A stretch of 64,000 nt of DNA from Macrobrachium rosenbergii (GCF_040412425.1 NC_089762.1:20953147-21017146); one strand, 5' to 3'. Positions 1-11,640 are shown, counted from the stretch's first letter. Made by a program: numbers and translations. Notes: generated from the sequence alone by a model not told the origin.

Positions 1-881
1 TAAAGTTGACCGAAGCTTGAAATTTTGGCAGTTATCGTGATTTATATGAAAATATTTCAAAACTGATAAAAGCTACAACCATGAGTTATTTTCTGTTGTA
101 TTCTACATGAAATTGCACACATTTCCATATATAAAACTTTATGTAACGACTAATATAAAACAGTGCAAACATTACGACAACGTGACGAAAGAATTTCTGG
201 CGCGGACGTAAGGAAAAAGTTTTTTTCAAAAATTCTTTCTGGCGCGGACGTAAGGAAAAAGTTTTTTTCAAAAATTCACCATAAATCGAAATATTGTGCT
301 AGAGACTTCCAATTGGTTGCAAAATGAAGGTAAATGATTAAATATTACTAGATCGCAAGAGTTTTAGCTTAAAATTGCGTTTTTTGACCATTTCGGTCGA
401 GTCAAAGTTGACCGAAGGTTGAAATTTTGGCAGTTATCGTGGTTTATATGAAAATATTTCCAAACTGATAAAACCTACAACCATGGGTTGTATTTTGCTG
501 TAATGTACACGAAATTGCGCACATTTTCATATATAAAACTTTATGTAACGGCTAATATAGAACAGTGCAAAAATTACGAAAGAATTTATGAAATTTTCGG
601 CTGAGTTACCACCCGTGCGTAAGAAAAAAGTTTTTTTCAAAAATTCACCATAAATTGAAATATTGTGCTAGAGACTTCCAATTTGTTGCAAAATGAAGGT
701 ACATGATTGAATATTACTAGAATGTAAGAGTTTTAGCTTACAATTGCGTTTTTCGACCATTTCGGTAGAGTCAAAGTTGACCGAAGGTTGAAATTTTTTG
801 TAGTCGACGTATGGTACGTCCACTCGGCACCCAACAGACAATTTTAGTCGACGTATGATACATCCAATAGGCGTTTAAGGG
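1..881. mobile_element. piggyBac-type non-autonomous element, right part (cut by window edge)
   Basis: The segment ends in GGCGTTTAAGGG directly followed by TTAA at 882-885, the same right end as the complete copy at 18162-20344. It contains two-plus units of a tandem repeat about 369 bp long: the landmark 'gaaatattgtgctagagac' occurs at 288 and 657. A 40-odd-bp piece (ttctggcgcggacgtaagg...) is additionally duplicated around 193-275. Just inside the end are two palindrome-like copies of a TCGACGTA...TACGTCCA motif. No transposase frame is present, so mobility would depend on an enzyme encoded elsewhere. TTAA targets and CCC...GGG termini are typical of piggyBac elements; assignment to that superfamily is inference. 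Confidence 0.65.
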
Positions 882-885
882 TTAA

Positions 886-1182
886 AAGTTAGCTTAATAC
901 ATTACCCTTAAAAAAAGAAATAAATGGTTGACATAAAAATAGAGGAGAGTGTGAAGATTAATATACTATTTCCCTTTCTCCCCATTCCACCGGTCTATTT
1001 TTAGAAGTCTTCTCAACCTCGTTTTTAAAAACTTCACTTTGTCTCTTTCTCTTTTTTCTGAAATGCTCTATATCTCTATGTTTAAGAACAGTGCATTTAC
1101 CGTTTGTAGACTGTACAGGTAAAACTAGATCAATTTAAAATTATCTACTGTACAGTTAAAGACATACAGAAAAACAGTAATA
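886..1182. other. spacer, nothing recognised
   Basis: About 300 bp of AT-rich sequence with a pyrimidine-rich stretch near 970-1070. I see no coding frame, repeat boundary or RNA gene. Confidence 0.5.
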
Positions 1183-1541
1183 CAGTAAACCCCCTTTATT
1201 TGCGGGGATACGTACCACACCCTCCCCCCCCGTGAATAGCTAAAATGCGCGAATACTTAAAACCCCTCTGAAAACACTTAGAACTGCCTATTTTGATAGT
1301 TCAAAAAAAAAAAAAAAACACTCTAAAAAGCTTATACCTGAGGATTTTAAGAATTTTATCACAAAAAGTGCATTTAGTCTTGAAAATTAAATGAAAATAC
1401 AGTAATTAGTGAATATTTCTCAGTGAAAAATAATGCAAATGGGCAAATTTTCCATGAATAACATGTATATATGTTCCCAAGAGAAATCCACGGATAGGTG
1501 AGTCCGCGAATTGTGAGAACGCGAATACGGGGGGTTTACTG
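1183..1541. mobile_element. pogo/Tigger-type MITE with TA target duplication
   Basis: The 359-bp unit starts CAGTAAACCCCC and ends GGGGGGTTTACTG, an inverted terminal repeat that continues inward (tttgcgggga at the left, gcgaatacgg at the right). It is flanked by TA on both sides (1181-1182 and 1542-1543). TA duplication with CAGT-starting ends is characteristic of the pogo group of Tc1/mariner transposons. The body is AT-rich and has no transposase frame, so it is a non-autonomous derivative. A poly-A run at 1305-1318 lies inside. Confidence 0.75.
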
Positions 1542-1559
1542 TACATAGGTTGTGCTAAT

Positions 1560-1562
<3 letters not shown>

Positions 1563-1647
<85 letters not shown>
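1563..1647. repeat. (GA)n microsatellite
   Basis: Uninterrupted GA dinucleotide run of about 85 bp, a few bases outside the pogo-type MITE. Confidence 0.95.
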
Positions 1648-1649
<2 letters not shown>

Positions 1650-1953
1650 ACATATAAAACCTTTGGCCCGCTAATCAGCAACACTCCCCCTTCTTGTTAA
1701 ATTGACATGTCTGACAGCTTTGACTTCGAGCCTCTTACAAAACATGAGGGGAAGATATTTGTTTGTTTAAAATATGCATCACATACAAATTTTTTAATTA
1801 CAGTTATATTATATTATTATTATTATATATTATATATTATTATTATTTAATCTTATTATTTCAAAATTAGTACTTATTATTAGGTAAAAAATTTATTTAT
1901 CATACAAAATAAATAAACATATACATGTACCATAAAAATTCTCTCATCTCAGT

Positions 1954-1955
<2 letters not shown>
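1648..1955. other. AT-rich spacer between two (GA)n tracts
   Basis: Contains a (TAT/ATT)-rich low-complexity part at 1808-1880. No gene, element end or RNA recognised. Confidence 0.5.

Positions 1956-2041
<86 letters not shown>
1956..2041. repeat. (GA)n microsatellite
   Basis: Uninterrupted GA run of about 85 bp, nearly the same length as the tract at 1563. Confidence 0.95.
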
Positions 2042-2043
<2 letters not shown>

Positions 2044-2099
2044 TATTACTTTTATTATTTAATATTATTTAATTTACACATAAAAGCTTGAAAACTTAT

Positions 2100-2262
2100 A
2101 AATCACATAAAAAATTAAACAAACACTTTTGCAGGGTTTCTCAGTATTCGCAAATGTTCGTGTGTCTGTGAAAAACTTGTGTATGACAATTAGTTCCAAA
2201 GAAATATTCGCATCTGTGAATTTGTGCAACTCGAATCATGCAAGTTTGGGGTATACTGTATT
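2100..2262. mobile_element. diverged half of a pogo-type MITE
   Basis: The block ends ...ggggtatactgta and aligns loosely with the right half of the MITE at 1183-1541: both have ccaa(a)gagaaat, tgtgaatt/gcgaattgtg and a terminal g-run followed by (t/a)tactgta. A clear left end is not visible, and the match is by eye only. Confidence 0.35.
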
Positions 2263-2584
2263 CCAGTATTCATGTCAGGAGCAAAGAAATTTTACAAAAT
2301 GCGTAGGACCATCATATGGATCGTTTAATTTAAGGAGGGATGTGCTGATATAGACTACAAGCATATTCCTTTTCTGTGAGACGTAAAAGTAAAATTAAGA
2401 TTAAAAACGCAGGATCTTATAAGCACACTAGAAGAGGTAAAGAGTACAAGGAAAACATGAAGAAAGTAGATTTGGGAAAAGCTTGAAAGATAAAACTTGC
2501 TGCAGTTGCAAAATTCAAATTACATGTCTATCACACTGCTTCAAATGAAGATGGTGGAAAAAACAAGCACTACTCACACAATCC

Positions 2585-3078
2585 CAGAAACTAGAGGACA
2601 AAGTTGAATACATGAGTAGCATGATACTGGAGACCCAAGATATAGTAGTCAAGGAGGGAGATAGCCGAGATTAGACAAGAAATTGCTCGAATGAAATAAC
2701 AGATAAAACTGTATTCCCAAAAAGGGGCCTGCAAAATCCAGATGAATTCTTTGCCAAGGACCACCAGGCCACTCCCATGGATGAAGAGGACGGGACTAGG
2801 TTTATTTCTAACACTTTGGCAAGCTGCGCAACCCAGCACAAAGCTCTCAAATATCTTTGTCTATCCCAGGCCATCATACATGCAATCGAGCCAAGGATTT
2901 TGTTTTAATAATACCTTGGTGTCCACAATTTAATTCTCTTAAAAACTGCCTTGCAATATGCCAAGGGTACTACTACTCTTCAGCCTCACAGTACACAACC
3001 ATCTTCAACAGTTAATTCCAATTCTTTACCCTTGAATAGCTTCAGCTCTTCCTCTACAAAGTGAGGCCAACCAGACAT
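2585..3078 (+). pseudogene. decayed plus-strand frame of unknown origin
   Basis: From about 2726 a plus-strand frame stays open for 60 codons (…PDEFFAKDHQATPMDEEDG…) and stops at 2909. Nearby frames upstream (LEDKVEYMSSMILETQDIV, about 2590-2650) and downstream (a Ser/Thr-rich stretch ending SFSSSSTK, about 2945-3067) look like pieces of the same protein separated by frameshifts. The upstream piece has a coiled-coil-like heptad pattern. I do not recognise the family; a gag-like protein of a retroelement is one possibility. It lies head to head with the 3' end of the DIRS-like element that begins near 3080. Confidence 0.3.
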
Positions 3079-3159
3079 AACATATTCATAAACTGGACAA
3101 AACAGGGCCAGTTCTTGTTGCAGAGCGCATGTCTCAAGAGTTGACAGGGATTTTATCTA

Positions 3160-3580
3160 GTTGCTCAATACTGAAGACTCATCTTTGACATCCAACCTCC
3201 ATGAGTTATTGCAGTCTAGACAAAGGGTCTGCATTTGCATGCTTTTGGGATACCCGATACTCCAGCTTATAAGTGTACGGTGAGAGAGTCCTAACCCTGC
3301 AAGTGCCAGACTTGATAGGATAAGCCATGTAACTCCCCACTGCACTTCACTGAGGTTAAAGATAGGATCTGTATGGTGCCTGGGTTAGACTGCAGAAAAT
3401 GAGTCATAACCAGCTTGGGAGAACAAGACAGCTCAAGCTCCTTGCGAGCATGGATAGCTACTGGTGAAGAGAGTTCCATACCCTTCAGTCTAAACACATG
3501 GCTCTAAACTGTGAAATAACAATTCACCACAGACTGTGAGGAACTTGCCCCAACAAAGGTATACCAGGAAATCAGTGATA
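3160..3580 (-). pseudogene. DIRS tyrosine recombinase remnant
   Basis: Minus-strand pieces read SHVFRLKGMELSS, then after about 50 residues a GELHGLSYQVWHLQG segment. These resemble the core-binding part and the region around the first catalytic arginine of DIRS recombinases, where the family usually has a basic residue before the (S/G)ELHGLS block. Here that position reads TSVKCSGELHGLS, so the expected arginine appears to be a cysteine. The domain should sit downstream of RNase H, and it does. The alignment comes from remembered family patterns, so the call is moderate. Confidence 0.5.
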
Positions 3581-3649
3581 TGTTGAACAGAACCCTTTAC
3601 ATCACCAATCACAGAAGTTGGCCCACCTGCCTTAGTACACATTCACAGA

Positions 3650-4600
3650 GGAACACCAGAGGTAGCCCAACATTTGCAGTGCAGTCCTGTGAGAAAAGCC
3701 CTTCTCTTTCGGGATTTTTGGATAACCTCCCCACTCGGGATAACCTACTGGAAAGATTTCAGGGCAAGTAACACCGCTTGCATTTCCACAGCGTCAAGGT
3801 GTAGATGCTCATTCTCAACCCATTTAGCTGTGCACCTTTACCACTCTTCAATGCTTCTGTGAGCAGATGCATCTTGGAAAATGGAGACTTCAATGAATTC
3901 CCGCAAAAGGATTCCTGTAATCCATCCACCATGTACAATCCTCTAAAATTTCCCTGCTCAAGGGCACAAGCTGGGAGGGAGGATCATTTGGTACTGACCA
4001 GTGATGCTCCAGTTGGCACAGAAGCAAATGCAGGTGGAATTGCTCTTGCAGAATGAATGTCTTCTGAGATGATATAGTGGCCAAAAACTGATTTGCCCAA
4101 GCCAAACTTGTTCCTGGAGAGAGAGGGACTGCACAGTCTCCTCTCTGAGCTAGCTCTTAAAAAAGTGGAAGGGAGAGATTTGAAGCCTGTGTCTATTACA
4201 ATGCCCAGGTACTTTGCCTACTACTTGGGTATGAGATCTGGCTTCACCCAATTTTTCATGAACCCCAGTTCATGACAAAATGGTAGAATGCATTCTCTGT
4301 TCCAGAATACTGTAACTAGATCTAAAGAGGACACCAGAACTAGGCAACTGTCTACATAATGCAGCAGGCATATAACCCATAATGATACCTGCAGGCCCAC
4401 TGCCAGCCCAAAGCACACAGCTTTGAACTGGTGCACAGTCCAACTGCAGAGAAAGCTGAGGTACTTCCAGAACTAATGAATGGTTACTTTAACATATGCG
4501 TCCTTCAGATCCAATAACAGTATGAAGTCCACCCCTCTGTTGGAATTCAACAAAAACTGTGCCATTTCTACCTAGGACCAAGTTTGAAGGGCAAGACCAT
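3650..4600 (-). pseudogene. DIRS reverse transcriptase - RNase H remnant
   Basis: Motif A of the polymerase is readable as LDLKDAYVKVTIH (about 4475-4530), then HQFKAVCFGLAVG (about 4395-4435). The catalytic box reads HYVDSCLVLVSS (about 4330-4370), where the family has two consecutive aspartates, so the second one is lost. PDLIPKQAKYLG follows with shifts. A WWMDYRNPFAGI segment (about 3890-3950) and LHLDAVEMQAVLLALKSF (about 3755-3810) mark the connection and RNase H. Several stops and frameshifts separate the parts. Confidence 0.6.
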
Positions 4601-4839
4601 TCAAAGGAGCAAGACTGGTGATAGTCTTTAGCCACCAATTACCATCTTCACAAGGAAGAGATGATAGTAGCTTTCAGGGAATTCAGAGGATATGAAAGGA
4701 ACAGTGCCATTTATAAAGCTAGAAGTGGTCCCTAAATGGCATATGGTAACTGTCCATAGTACACAAACTACCCATGGCTCCATCCACTCTCTGCCACAAT
4801 GCATGACAAGCATACCACTACCCATAGCAGATAAAAAAA

Positions 4840-6010
4840 CGGACTTCTGCTAAGCAGACCTCTCCCTTCTTCTTCCACTTCCCTCCTTTCTAGCCATGGT
4901 TGGGAGAGGAAGGGCTTGACCCCTACTCTTTCCAGAGGAAGAAGGCTGGGTTACCTGTCTAAGTAAAGAATCACTGGACTCTGATCTTCTCCTCTCCAAA
5001 GCTGCCTCCACCTTCCTTTCTGGGAAAAGTAAGGACAAACCTAGTACTGGACTGTTTTGCATAATGAGACTACTCTCTGTCAAAACCTAAACAGGGAAGG
5101 AAAGATGTCCCATCTCCTCAAGAAGAAGTTTCCTCCTGACATCAGCAACCTACTAAACTCTTGCATTCTCATTCTCCAATCATACAACTGTAATGGCAAA
5201 GTCAACCAGAGTGTTCGACCAAAAGTTAAGCCACAAAGTAGCCTAGAAAACAGCCATGGCATAAGATTCCATGGCTCCTGACTGATGCAAAGATAGAAGT
5301 ACTTTTCTGATAGAGACTCTCCATGGATAGGTTCTTTGTCAACCCACAGACTAACAAGTTCAACTGAAGGGAAGTAGTATCTGATTCCTCAGGCACATAG
5401 AACCTACACTTGTACATCAACAGTAAGCGATACTCTCTCAGTCTGCTGGACAGCAAGGAGCTGTCTAACCCAGAGATCAAACCATTCACTTTGCCCAAAA
5501 TCTGGGATCACATCAACCTGACAGTCTCGCTTCAGGAGCATACCCAAGGGTGAACTCTATCAACAAGACTGAGGCTAGGTGCAGAGCAGTGGAGGCATAC
5601 ACAAAATTATTATGCTAACATATGAGCGCAACATTCTCATGAAAGTGCCATTCCAACTTGGCATGCTGAGGTTCTGGAGGCAACATACTGTCCTGTCCCA
5701 TCAGGTCCTCAATAGCACAAGATGGGTCCTCTCCCAAAACAGAGATCCACTGGTATGCTCCCAGGACCATGGTGCACACCAAATACTACAGTACCAGCAG
5801 CCGTGGTCAACCAAATTGTACAACTAATGCTTATTAACACTGAAATTAATGAAGAATACAGGTAAATGACCACTTGTGCTGTCATTCCAACATAACACAC
5901 TGACATGGTGGCAGGCAATGGGCCTGTCAGGAAGCTGCATGATTGTGGGCAAGCAGACTGTCCTAGTTTCACTGGGCAGTACTACCCCTGAGAAAGCCAG
6001 CGAATGCTTC
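4840..6010 (-). pseudogene. DIRS gag-like region, decayed
   Basis: Minus-strand frames at 5498-5226 (…LISGLDSSLLSSRLREYRL…), 5262-5080 and 5083-4850 (Arg/Ser/Pro-rich) lie where DIRS elements carry their first ORF. I see no zinc-binding motif. Stops and shifts break the frame. The gag assignment rests on position and composition, plus similarity in layout to copy 3. Confidence 0.4.
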
Positions 6011-6560
6011 TTATCGTTCCTCTTCTTCCTACTGAACCTCTCCCACTACAAGAGAGACTACTCAACACACCCCTTACAAGGGAAGAGATTACTACAAATC
6101 CTACCCTAATATGTACTACAATGCCTGTGTGGAGACAGAGGAGACATAAAGCACCTACAAATGTGCTCATGTCCCTTGCAATGCCTTGTATTAATTTTTT
6201 TCTCCATTTCTATTCTGTGAAAACCATATAAGGATCCAACTAGAGGTTTCAACAACAATGCCTAATGAAAGAGTGCCTAGCAAGGGTGCAGTAGAGACCT
6301 CCACAACAGAAAAAACCTGAAGAAAAAAGTGCTCAGTGATGGCAGGTGAATGGAGGGTATTCTCCCACTCACCCCCCTTACCCAGTTAATTACCTTGTTA
6401 TCAAGTTTCAATAGCCAAACTTAGCATGTACCAATGATTACTCCTACACTGAAGGTGATGGTTTATATTTCCACGGGAACAAACCTTGAATACATCAAAC
6501 TGGAGTACTTACCACTCTCCTTTCTCATTAAAATATCTGTTTCTCGATGTGGGGGCATGG

Positions 6561-7164
6561 CTGAAGACCCCTACTGTAGTTTGGGAGACAAGTCACATTC
6601 AAATCTGAAAAATCATAAGTACCAATATAACAAAGGTAGACATTAAATCATTTTATGATGATGAATATCCATGCAAAAATACTAACACTTTGCATAATGA
6701 CACAATGGAAAAGTACACTAATACATACATATAATCTGGATCCACTGACACAAAAACACTTATATAAAATACAGCAAAATAAAATACTGAGCTCATTATA
6801 AACTGACAAAAGGAATATTGTAAATGACCCAGTGAGCTGGTTAATATATTTTACAAAAATCCTTATGTACCCTGCAGTATATTTTCTGTAGCAGGGACCT
6901 CAGTACAATATAAAATACATGAAAAACTTGCAGTAGCAGTTGCTTAAGGTATATGATTCTAATACTCTGACACTGAGTACAATTAAATCTTTTGCTTTTG
7001 TAATGCATACCAAGATTTAGTCAAGTATCTTGAAAAATGTTTCCTTCATGAATATTGCTTTGTTTTTCAAAAATGGTTCCTACTAGTGTAGAACAGAAAC
7101 CATGACATCCCTCATTATGGAATCTAGACTATCTGTCAATTTATACATATCAGATTGAAAAATT
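6561..7164. other. AT-rich spacer, nothing recognised
   Basis: Between the 5' end of DIRS-like copy 1 and the first foldback MITE. No coding frame, RNA or repeat boundary seen. Confidence 0.5.
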
Positions 7165-7450
7165 ACATTTTCATAATAAAATTAAAGTTTCGTATATACT
7201 TACCCAAGTAATTACATAGCTATAGTTTCTAGCTCGTGTGGTAACCTTTTAATTAAAAAAATTGTGGTAGCACTTCGATTGTTTACTGTAGGTGACAAGC
7301 CCCGCCCACTGATGGGAGTACTGGAGAAGCCTTAGCAGAAAACCTCATTCTGTTTGTGGTCTTATGTCCATGAGAGGGGAGGAGGGCAAGATCCGATTTT
7401 GTGATTACTTGTATAAGTATGTATGAAACTTAACATTATTATGAAAATGT
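7165..7450. mobile_element. foldback MITE, unit 1
   Basis: About 286 bp with long inverted ends: the left begins acattttcataataaaatt and the right ends with its near complement (aacattattatgaaaatgt). Just inside is a shared core 'acttaccc-aagtaattacatagct', then a middle with 'ggtgacaagccccgcccact' and 'tgtccatgagagggg'. It has no coding capacity. The middle is shared with units 2 and 3 and with the right edge of DIRS-like copy 2 at 17.3 kb. Confidence 0.6.
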
Positions 7451-7832
7451 CATTTTCATGTAAGTAACTTACCAAGTAATCACATAGCTGAATCCCACAC
7501 TGAATGGGGGTGGGATACATGGACATATTCTATTCCAAAACATCAAGGCATGGTAATGACTTTAAAAAAGAAAATTTGCTAGCACTGAAACAATGCTTGT
7601 CATTCCCTTACCTAGTAAGAGAGGGTCTGATCGCTGGCAAAGCATACACAAGTGCCCTTGCCCTGGGTGCAGTACCAATATAAAAAACAACCAGACAATG
7701 CTGTCACCTTCACTGAAAACACAACCCATCCACTGAAACTGGTGGGTGCTCCAGGTACACTGTACCCCCTGGCTCCCGAAAATTCAACCCCTTACTTCAA
7801 GACGAAGAGATAGTAGGAGAAAATTGTTATTT
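7451..7832. other. repeat-derived filler between MITE units
   Basis: Starts with another copy of the terminal motif (aacttaccaagtaatcacatagct, 7466-7490) and then departs into non-coding sequence. It is probably a fragment of a larger relative of the flanking MITE units. No frame recognised. Confidence 0.4.
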
Positions 7833-8092
7833 TCATCATAAAATTAAGTTTCATATATACTTACCAAGTAATTACATAGCTGTAGGCTATAGATTCTACT
7901 CGCGTGGCAGCCTGAATTTTGAAATTCGCGGAAGCACTTCTATTGTTTTCGTGTAGGTGACTAGCTCCACCCATTTTTGGGGAATAATAGGAACAAAACA
8001 GCTGAAGAGCTCAATTAACTTGTGCCCTTTTGTCCATGAGAGCAGAGGAGGGAGGGCTCCCATTCTGTAATTACTCAGTAAGTATATATGAA
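7833..8092. mobile_element. foldback MITE, unit 2
   Basis: Same architecture as unit 1: terminal tcataaaattaagtttcatat, core acttaccaagtaattacatagctgta, middle ggtgactagctccaccca and tgtccatgagag, right end gtaattactcagtaagtatatatga. Unit 3 abuts it. Confidence 0.6.
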
Positions 8093-8097
8093 AATGA

Positions 8098-8372
8098 AAT
8101 TTTTATAATAAAGTAAAGTTTTATATATACTTACCCAGTAATTACATAGCTGTAGATAGTTTCCTCTTGCACGGCAGCTTGAACTCAAAATTTTGTGGGC
8201 AATGCTTTAAAGTTTAGTGCAGGTGACTGGTCCTGCCCACTAACAGGAATACCGGGAACTACTTAGCAAACAACCTCAATCTGTTTATGCCATATGTCCA
8301 TCGGAGGAGAGGAGGGAGGGCTCCGATCATGTAATTACTGGGTAAGTACATATAAAACTTTATTATAAAAAC
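8098..8372. mobile_element. foldback MITE, unit 3
   Basis: Left end ttttataataaagtaaagttt and right end aaactttattataaaaa are inverted copies; core acttacccagtaattacatagctgta at the left and gtaattactgggtaagt at the right. A further terminal fragment (aacttacccagtaattacac) follows at 8384-8404 and marks the point where the LINE at 8.4-12.2 kb is cut. Confidence 0.6.
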
Positions 8373-8404
8373 ATCATTTTTATATAGGTAACTTACCCAG
8401 TAAT

Positions 8405-10780
8405 TACACATGTTATGTGGGCTTTCCAGTTCAAGTGAGTATCAAATACTAATCCCAAAAATTCTGCTGTTTGGCCAACTGGTATGGAATGATTTCTGAT
8501 TTTTAAATCTACTTCACCTTTTTTCCAATCTTTATTTTTATAAAATATTATTGCTTAATCTTTTGTATAGAAAATTTAAAGCCTACAGATGAGGCCCATT
8601 CATCTACAGTATTTTTATTATAGTTTTATTATTGATTCACTCCACATGTTTTATGCGAGATGCTGAATAATATATGGCAAAATCATCCATATATGAATTA
8701 CTTTTAATTCCGATTGGTAGATTATTACTGATATCATTTACACGTGTTGCTAAAGTAAACCGCATGCCACTATGAATGCTTCCTTGTGGAACACCATTTT
8801 CAAGTGGAAATGTACTTGACAATACATCATCAATTCTCACTTGAAAAGTGCGATTTGTCAGAAAGTTTTGCATAAACCTAGGTAAATGTCCATGGATGCT
8901 GTTGTTATGTAACGTTTATTATATTGTATATCTCCATGTAGTATCATGCCTTTTCTATGTCAAAAAAGATGGATATATAAATTTGTTTTCGCTCAAATCC
9001 TCTTCGTATGTGGTCTTCCAAGTTAGACAGAGAATCCAGTGTAGATATGTTACATTGTGACCCAAATTGAGTGGGAATCAATATTTTATTTTCTCAACTG
9101 TGCCATGTTAGTCGAGCATTTACCATTTTCTATAGTAATTTGCATAAACTACTTAAGAAATTGGTCTGTAATTGTTCACATTACTGGGATCTTTTCCAGG
9201 TTTGGGGATAAGAATAATTATAGCTTTACGCCATTCATCAGGAAATAAATTTCGAAGCCATAAGTGGCTATAAACTCTAATAATTATGACTCTGCCAAAG
9301 GTGCTAAATGGCAGATCATTTCAAAACAAATATTGTCACCTACAGGGGGCAGACTTATTGCTGTTCAACAGAGCAAATTCCAACCCTTCTATATTAAATT
9401 TCCTATTATAATATATATCTTCTGTTATTTCAAAATTTATTGTTATTAATTCTATATTGTTTTTCTTTGTGCAGAAATGCTCATCTAAATTTTTGTCACT
9501 ACTTACTACTGCTAAATTTTCTCCCATTACATTACCGTGCCTATTTCTTTTGGATCAAGAATTCTTTGACCATCTTTTATTATGGCATGTTTAGGTGGTT
9601 TAACATGGGTACCATTTATTTCCCTGAATTTTTCCCATATTTTTTGTATGGGAGTATCATTAGAGAGATCTGATACATATTTCCTCCATGAAATAATTCT
9701 TCCTTGGATTACTTCTCTTTTGAACTTTGCAAATATTTTGTTATATAGAGGTTTTAATGTATCAAATTTCTAATAATAATAGTCAGTTTTTGTACATTTT
9801 CTTCTAATACCAGCAATGTTTTATTCATTTTACTGAACTTTCTATTCAAATTATCTGATCATCTTCCAATTTGGTGTTTTATTTTTATTAATTCTGTTAG
9901 TTTTTCAGATCACCATGGGACTTTGTTTTTTGTTGGATGAGATTTTGATTTTGGTATTGCTTTATCAGCAGCATTTTTAATGAAATCAACAAGAAATTTT
10001 CCATAATGGTCTTTTAAACATTCAAATGGTGGGATATTCCTAGTGTGGAATTCATATTGCTCCCAGTCTGCTTTATAAATGTTATATTGAGGGGCATGCT
10101 TGGCGGGATCACTTTGTAATAATGATTAATATTGGGAAATGATCATTTGTATGCAAGTCGTCAACAGTATTCCAATCCAATCTTTCTACTATGCTTGTTG
10201 TACATAAGAGTTAAGTCGATTGAGGAAAATGTTCCAAGTGTTTTAGAAAAATATGTGCTGATTTCATTATATTTATACAGCACACGTCATATGAATCTAT
10301 GAATTCTTCTATTTTATTCCCTGCTCTATTTGAGTCTGTACAATTACAGTTCCACATCGGGTTATGAGCATTAAAATCACCTACTATTAATGAAGGCTCC
10401 TTGGCATTATAGTATCAAGTAATTCTTTAAGTTTGTCAATGTCGTAATTTTTATTAGGTTGGTTGTATAAATTATAAATTACATAATTATCGTTTTTATT
10501 CAAATTTGGATACCTGATATTTGCAAGTCAGCGATGTTTACAGGTATATTGTCATAAACTACTTTGTTATGTACATATATGGCTGTGCCTAAATTTCCTA
10601 CTTCCTCTCGTGATGTTGATGCTAAAGTATATTTACCTATTGTTCACACAGTAATTTCTTCTTGCGATTTACTTTTCTGTGCTCCGTTACTTCTATTTCT
10701 ATGCATTTTTGTTTCTTTATTGGTTCCTGTTATTGAAGAATATGTGTTTCTTGGATGGATCTTGAATTCCTCTTACTTTT
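8405..10780 (-). pseudogene. LINE-1 ORF2: endonuclease and reverse transcriptase, broken
   Basis: Several core motifs are intact although the frame is interrupted many times. GDFNAHNPMW (about 10350-10385) is the apurinic-endonuclease-type core with its Asp and Asn. FLPDEWRKAIIIPI-KPGKDPSN followed by NYRPIS (about 9150-9245) is RT region 1-2. FFDIEKA (about 8960) is motif A. NGVPQGS (about 8785-8805) is motif B and SYMDDFAIYYSAS (about 8655-8700) the catalytic box with both aspartates. TAEFLGLVFDTHLNWKAHI (about 8415-8475) is the thumb region. Nothing downstream remains. Confidence 0.7.
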
Positions 10781-10797
10781 AATTCCATCTTAGCCTC

Positions 10798-11640
10798 TTA
10801 TAAACATCCCTGTTCTTGTAACATTTTCAATTCTGTATTGTATATATAGTACATATATTCTTTGGACCTTGCATGATGATCTTGTCCACAGTTTACACAT
10901 TTTGGCTCACTACATTGCCATTGTGTGGCATGTTCGTCAGATCCACAATAAGCACGTATAGGTTCATTTCGACAGTTTTTCTCCGTGTCCATATTTACTA
11001 CAATTTTGACATTGTAGTGGCTTTGGAACATAAGGTCTCAGTTCTCTATTTTGGCCCAAAATGTTTATTTTTTGAGGTAGATCTTGACCCTCAAATTTTA
11101 TTTTTGCAATCCTTAATACTTTATTATTCTGTTTACTTGGTATTATATATACCCCACAATCTTGGACTTTGGTATATCTCAATTTAAGAGAGTCCAACAG
11201 CATATACTGTCAATACTTTTTATGGATAAATAGTCTTCAGACTGGTTTTTTGTTGAGGCTTCTATAAGCCACATCTTTATTTTTATTTGTCTTAATGACA
11301 TTTCAGTCTCTGAGTGTCTTTTTAATAATAAGTTTTCCAACTTTAGGGCTGAAATTTGTTGTTCTGGTTAGAAATCTTGACCAACTTCCACTCCCAACGA
11401 GAGAGTCGAAATGAGTCAAGGTTGGGTATACACAATATTTACTTCTTTTGGATTTGTTTTGTACTGGAGCACAAGGTTCCAGTGTGATTACATTAGGATT
11501 CTTTTTTGATTTTTCTAAAGAAAGGTTGTCAGAGGAGGTTCCAGCGGTTGTCAACTGTGCTGAGTTGCTACCATCAAAGGGCCCAGGGGTACTCGAATCT
11601 TTATTTTCATTTATCAAAAAGATTTGAGGAGAAAAAAATT
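10798..11640 (-). pseudogene. LINE-1 ORF1: gag-like protein with zinc knuckles, frameshifted
   Basis: The N-terminal piece (11617-11303) includes LTHFDSLVGSGSWSRFL. The next piece (11203-10964) ends in CQNCSKYGHGEK, a CCHC knuckle that loses its last Cys to a frameshift. A third piece (11031-10798) carries CGSDEHATQWQC-SEPKC-VNCGQDHHARSKE, two more knuckle-like motifs. Three consecutive knuckles with this spacing are usual for ORF1 of I-type LINEs. At least two frameshifts make it non-functional. Confidence 0.65.

Larger units (their letters stand above)
3080..6560 (-). mobile_element. DIRS-like retrotransposon, decayed (copy 1)
   Basis: Read on the minus strand the order is non-coding 5' part (6560-6010), gag-like frames (6010-4840), reverse transcriptase (4600-4220), RNase H (4110-3650) and a tyrosine-recombinase-like segment (3580-3160). 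This order fits DIRS elements, which integrate with a tyrosine recombinase rather than a DDE integrase. The 5' part (6340-6560) is shared with DIRS-like copy 3 at 25.7-25.9 kb: both contain 'gtgatggtttatatttc' preceded by an '(a)atgat(t)actcct' motif. All frames are broken by stops and shifts. Exact ends are not defined. Confidence 0.65.
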
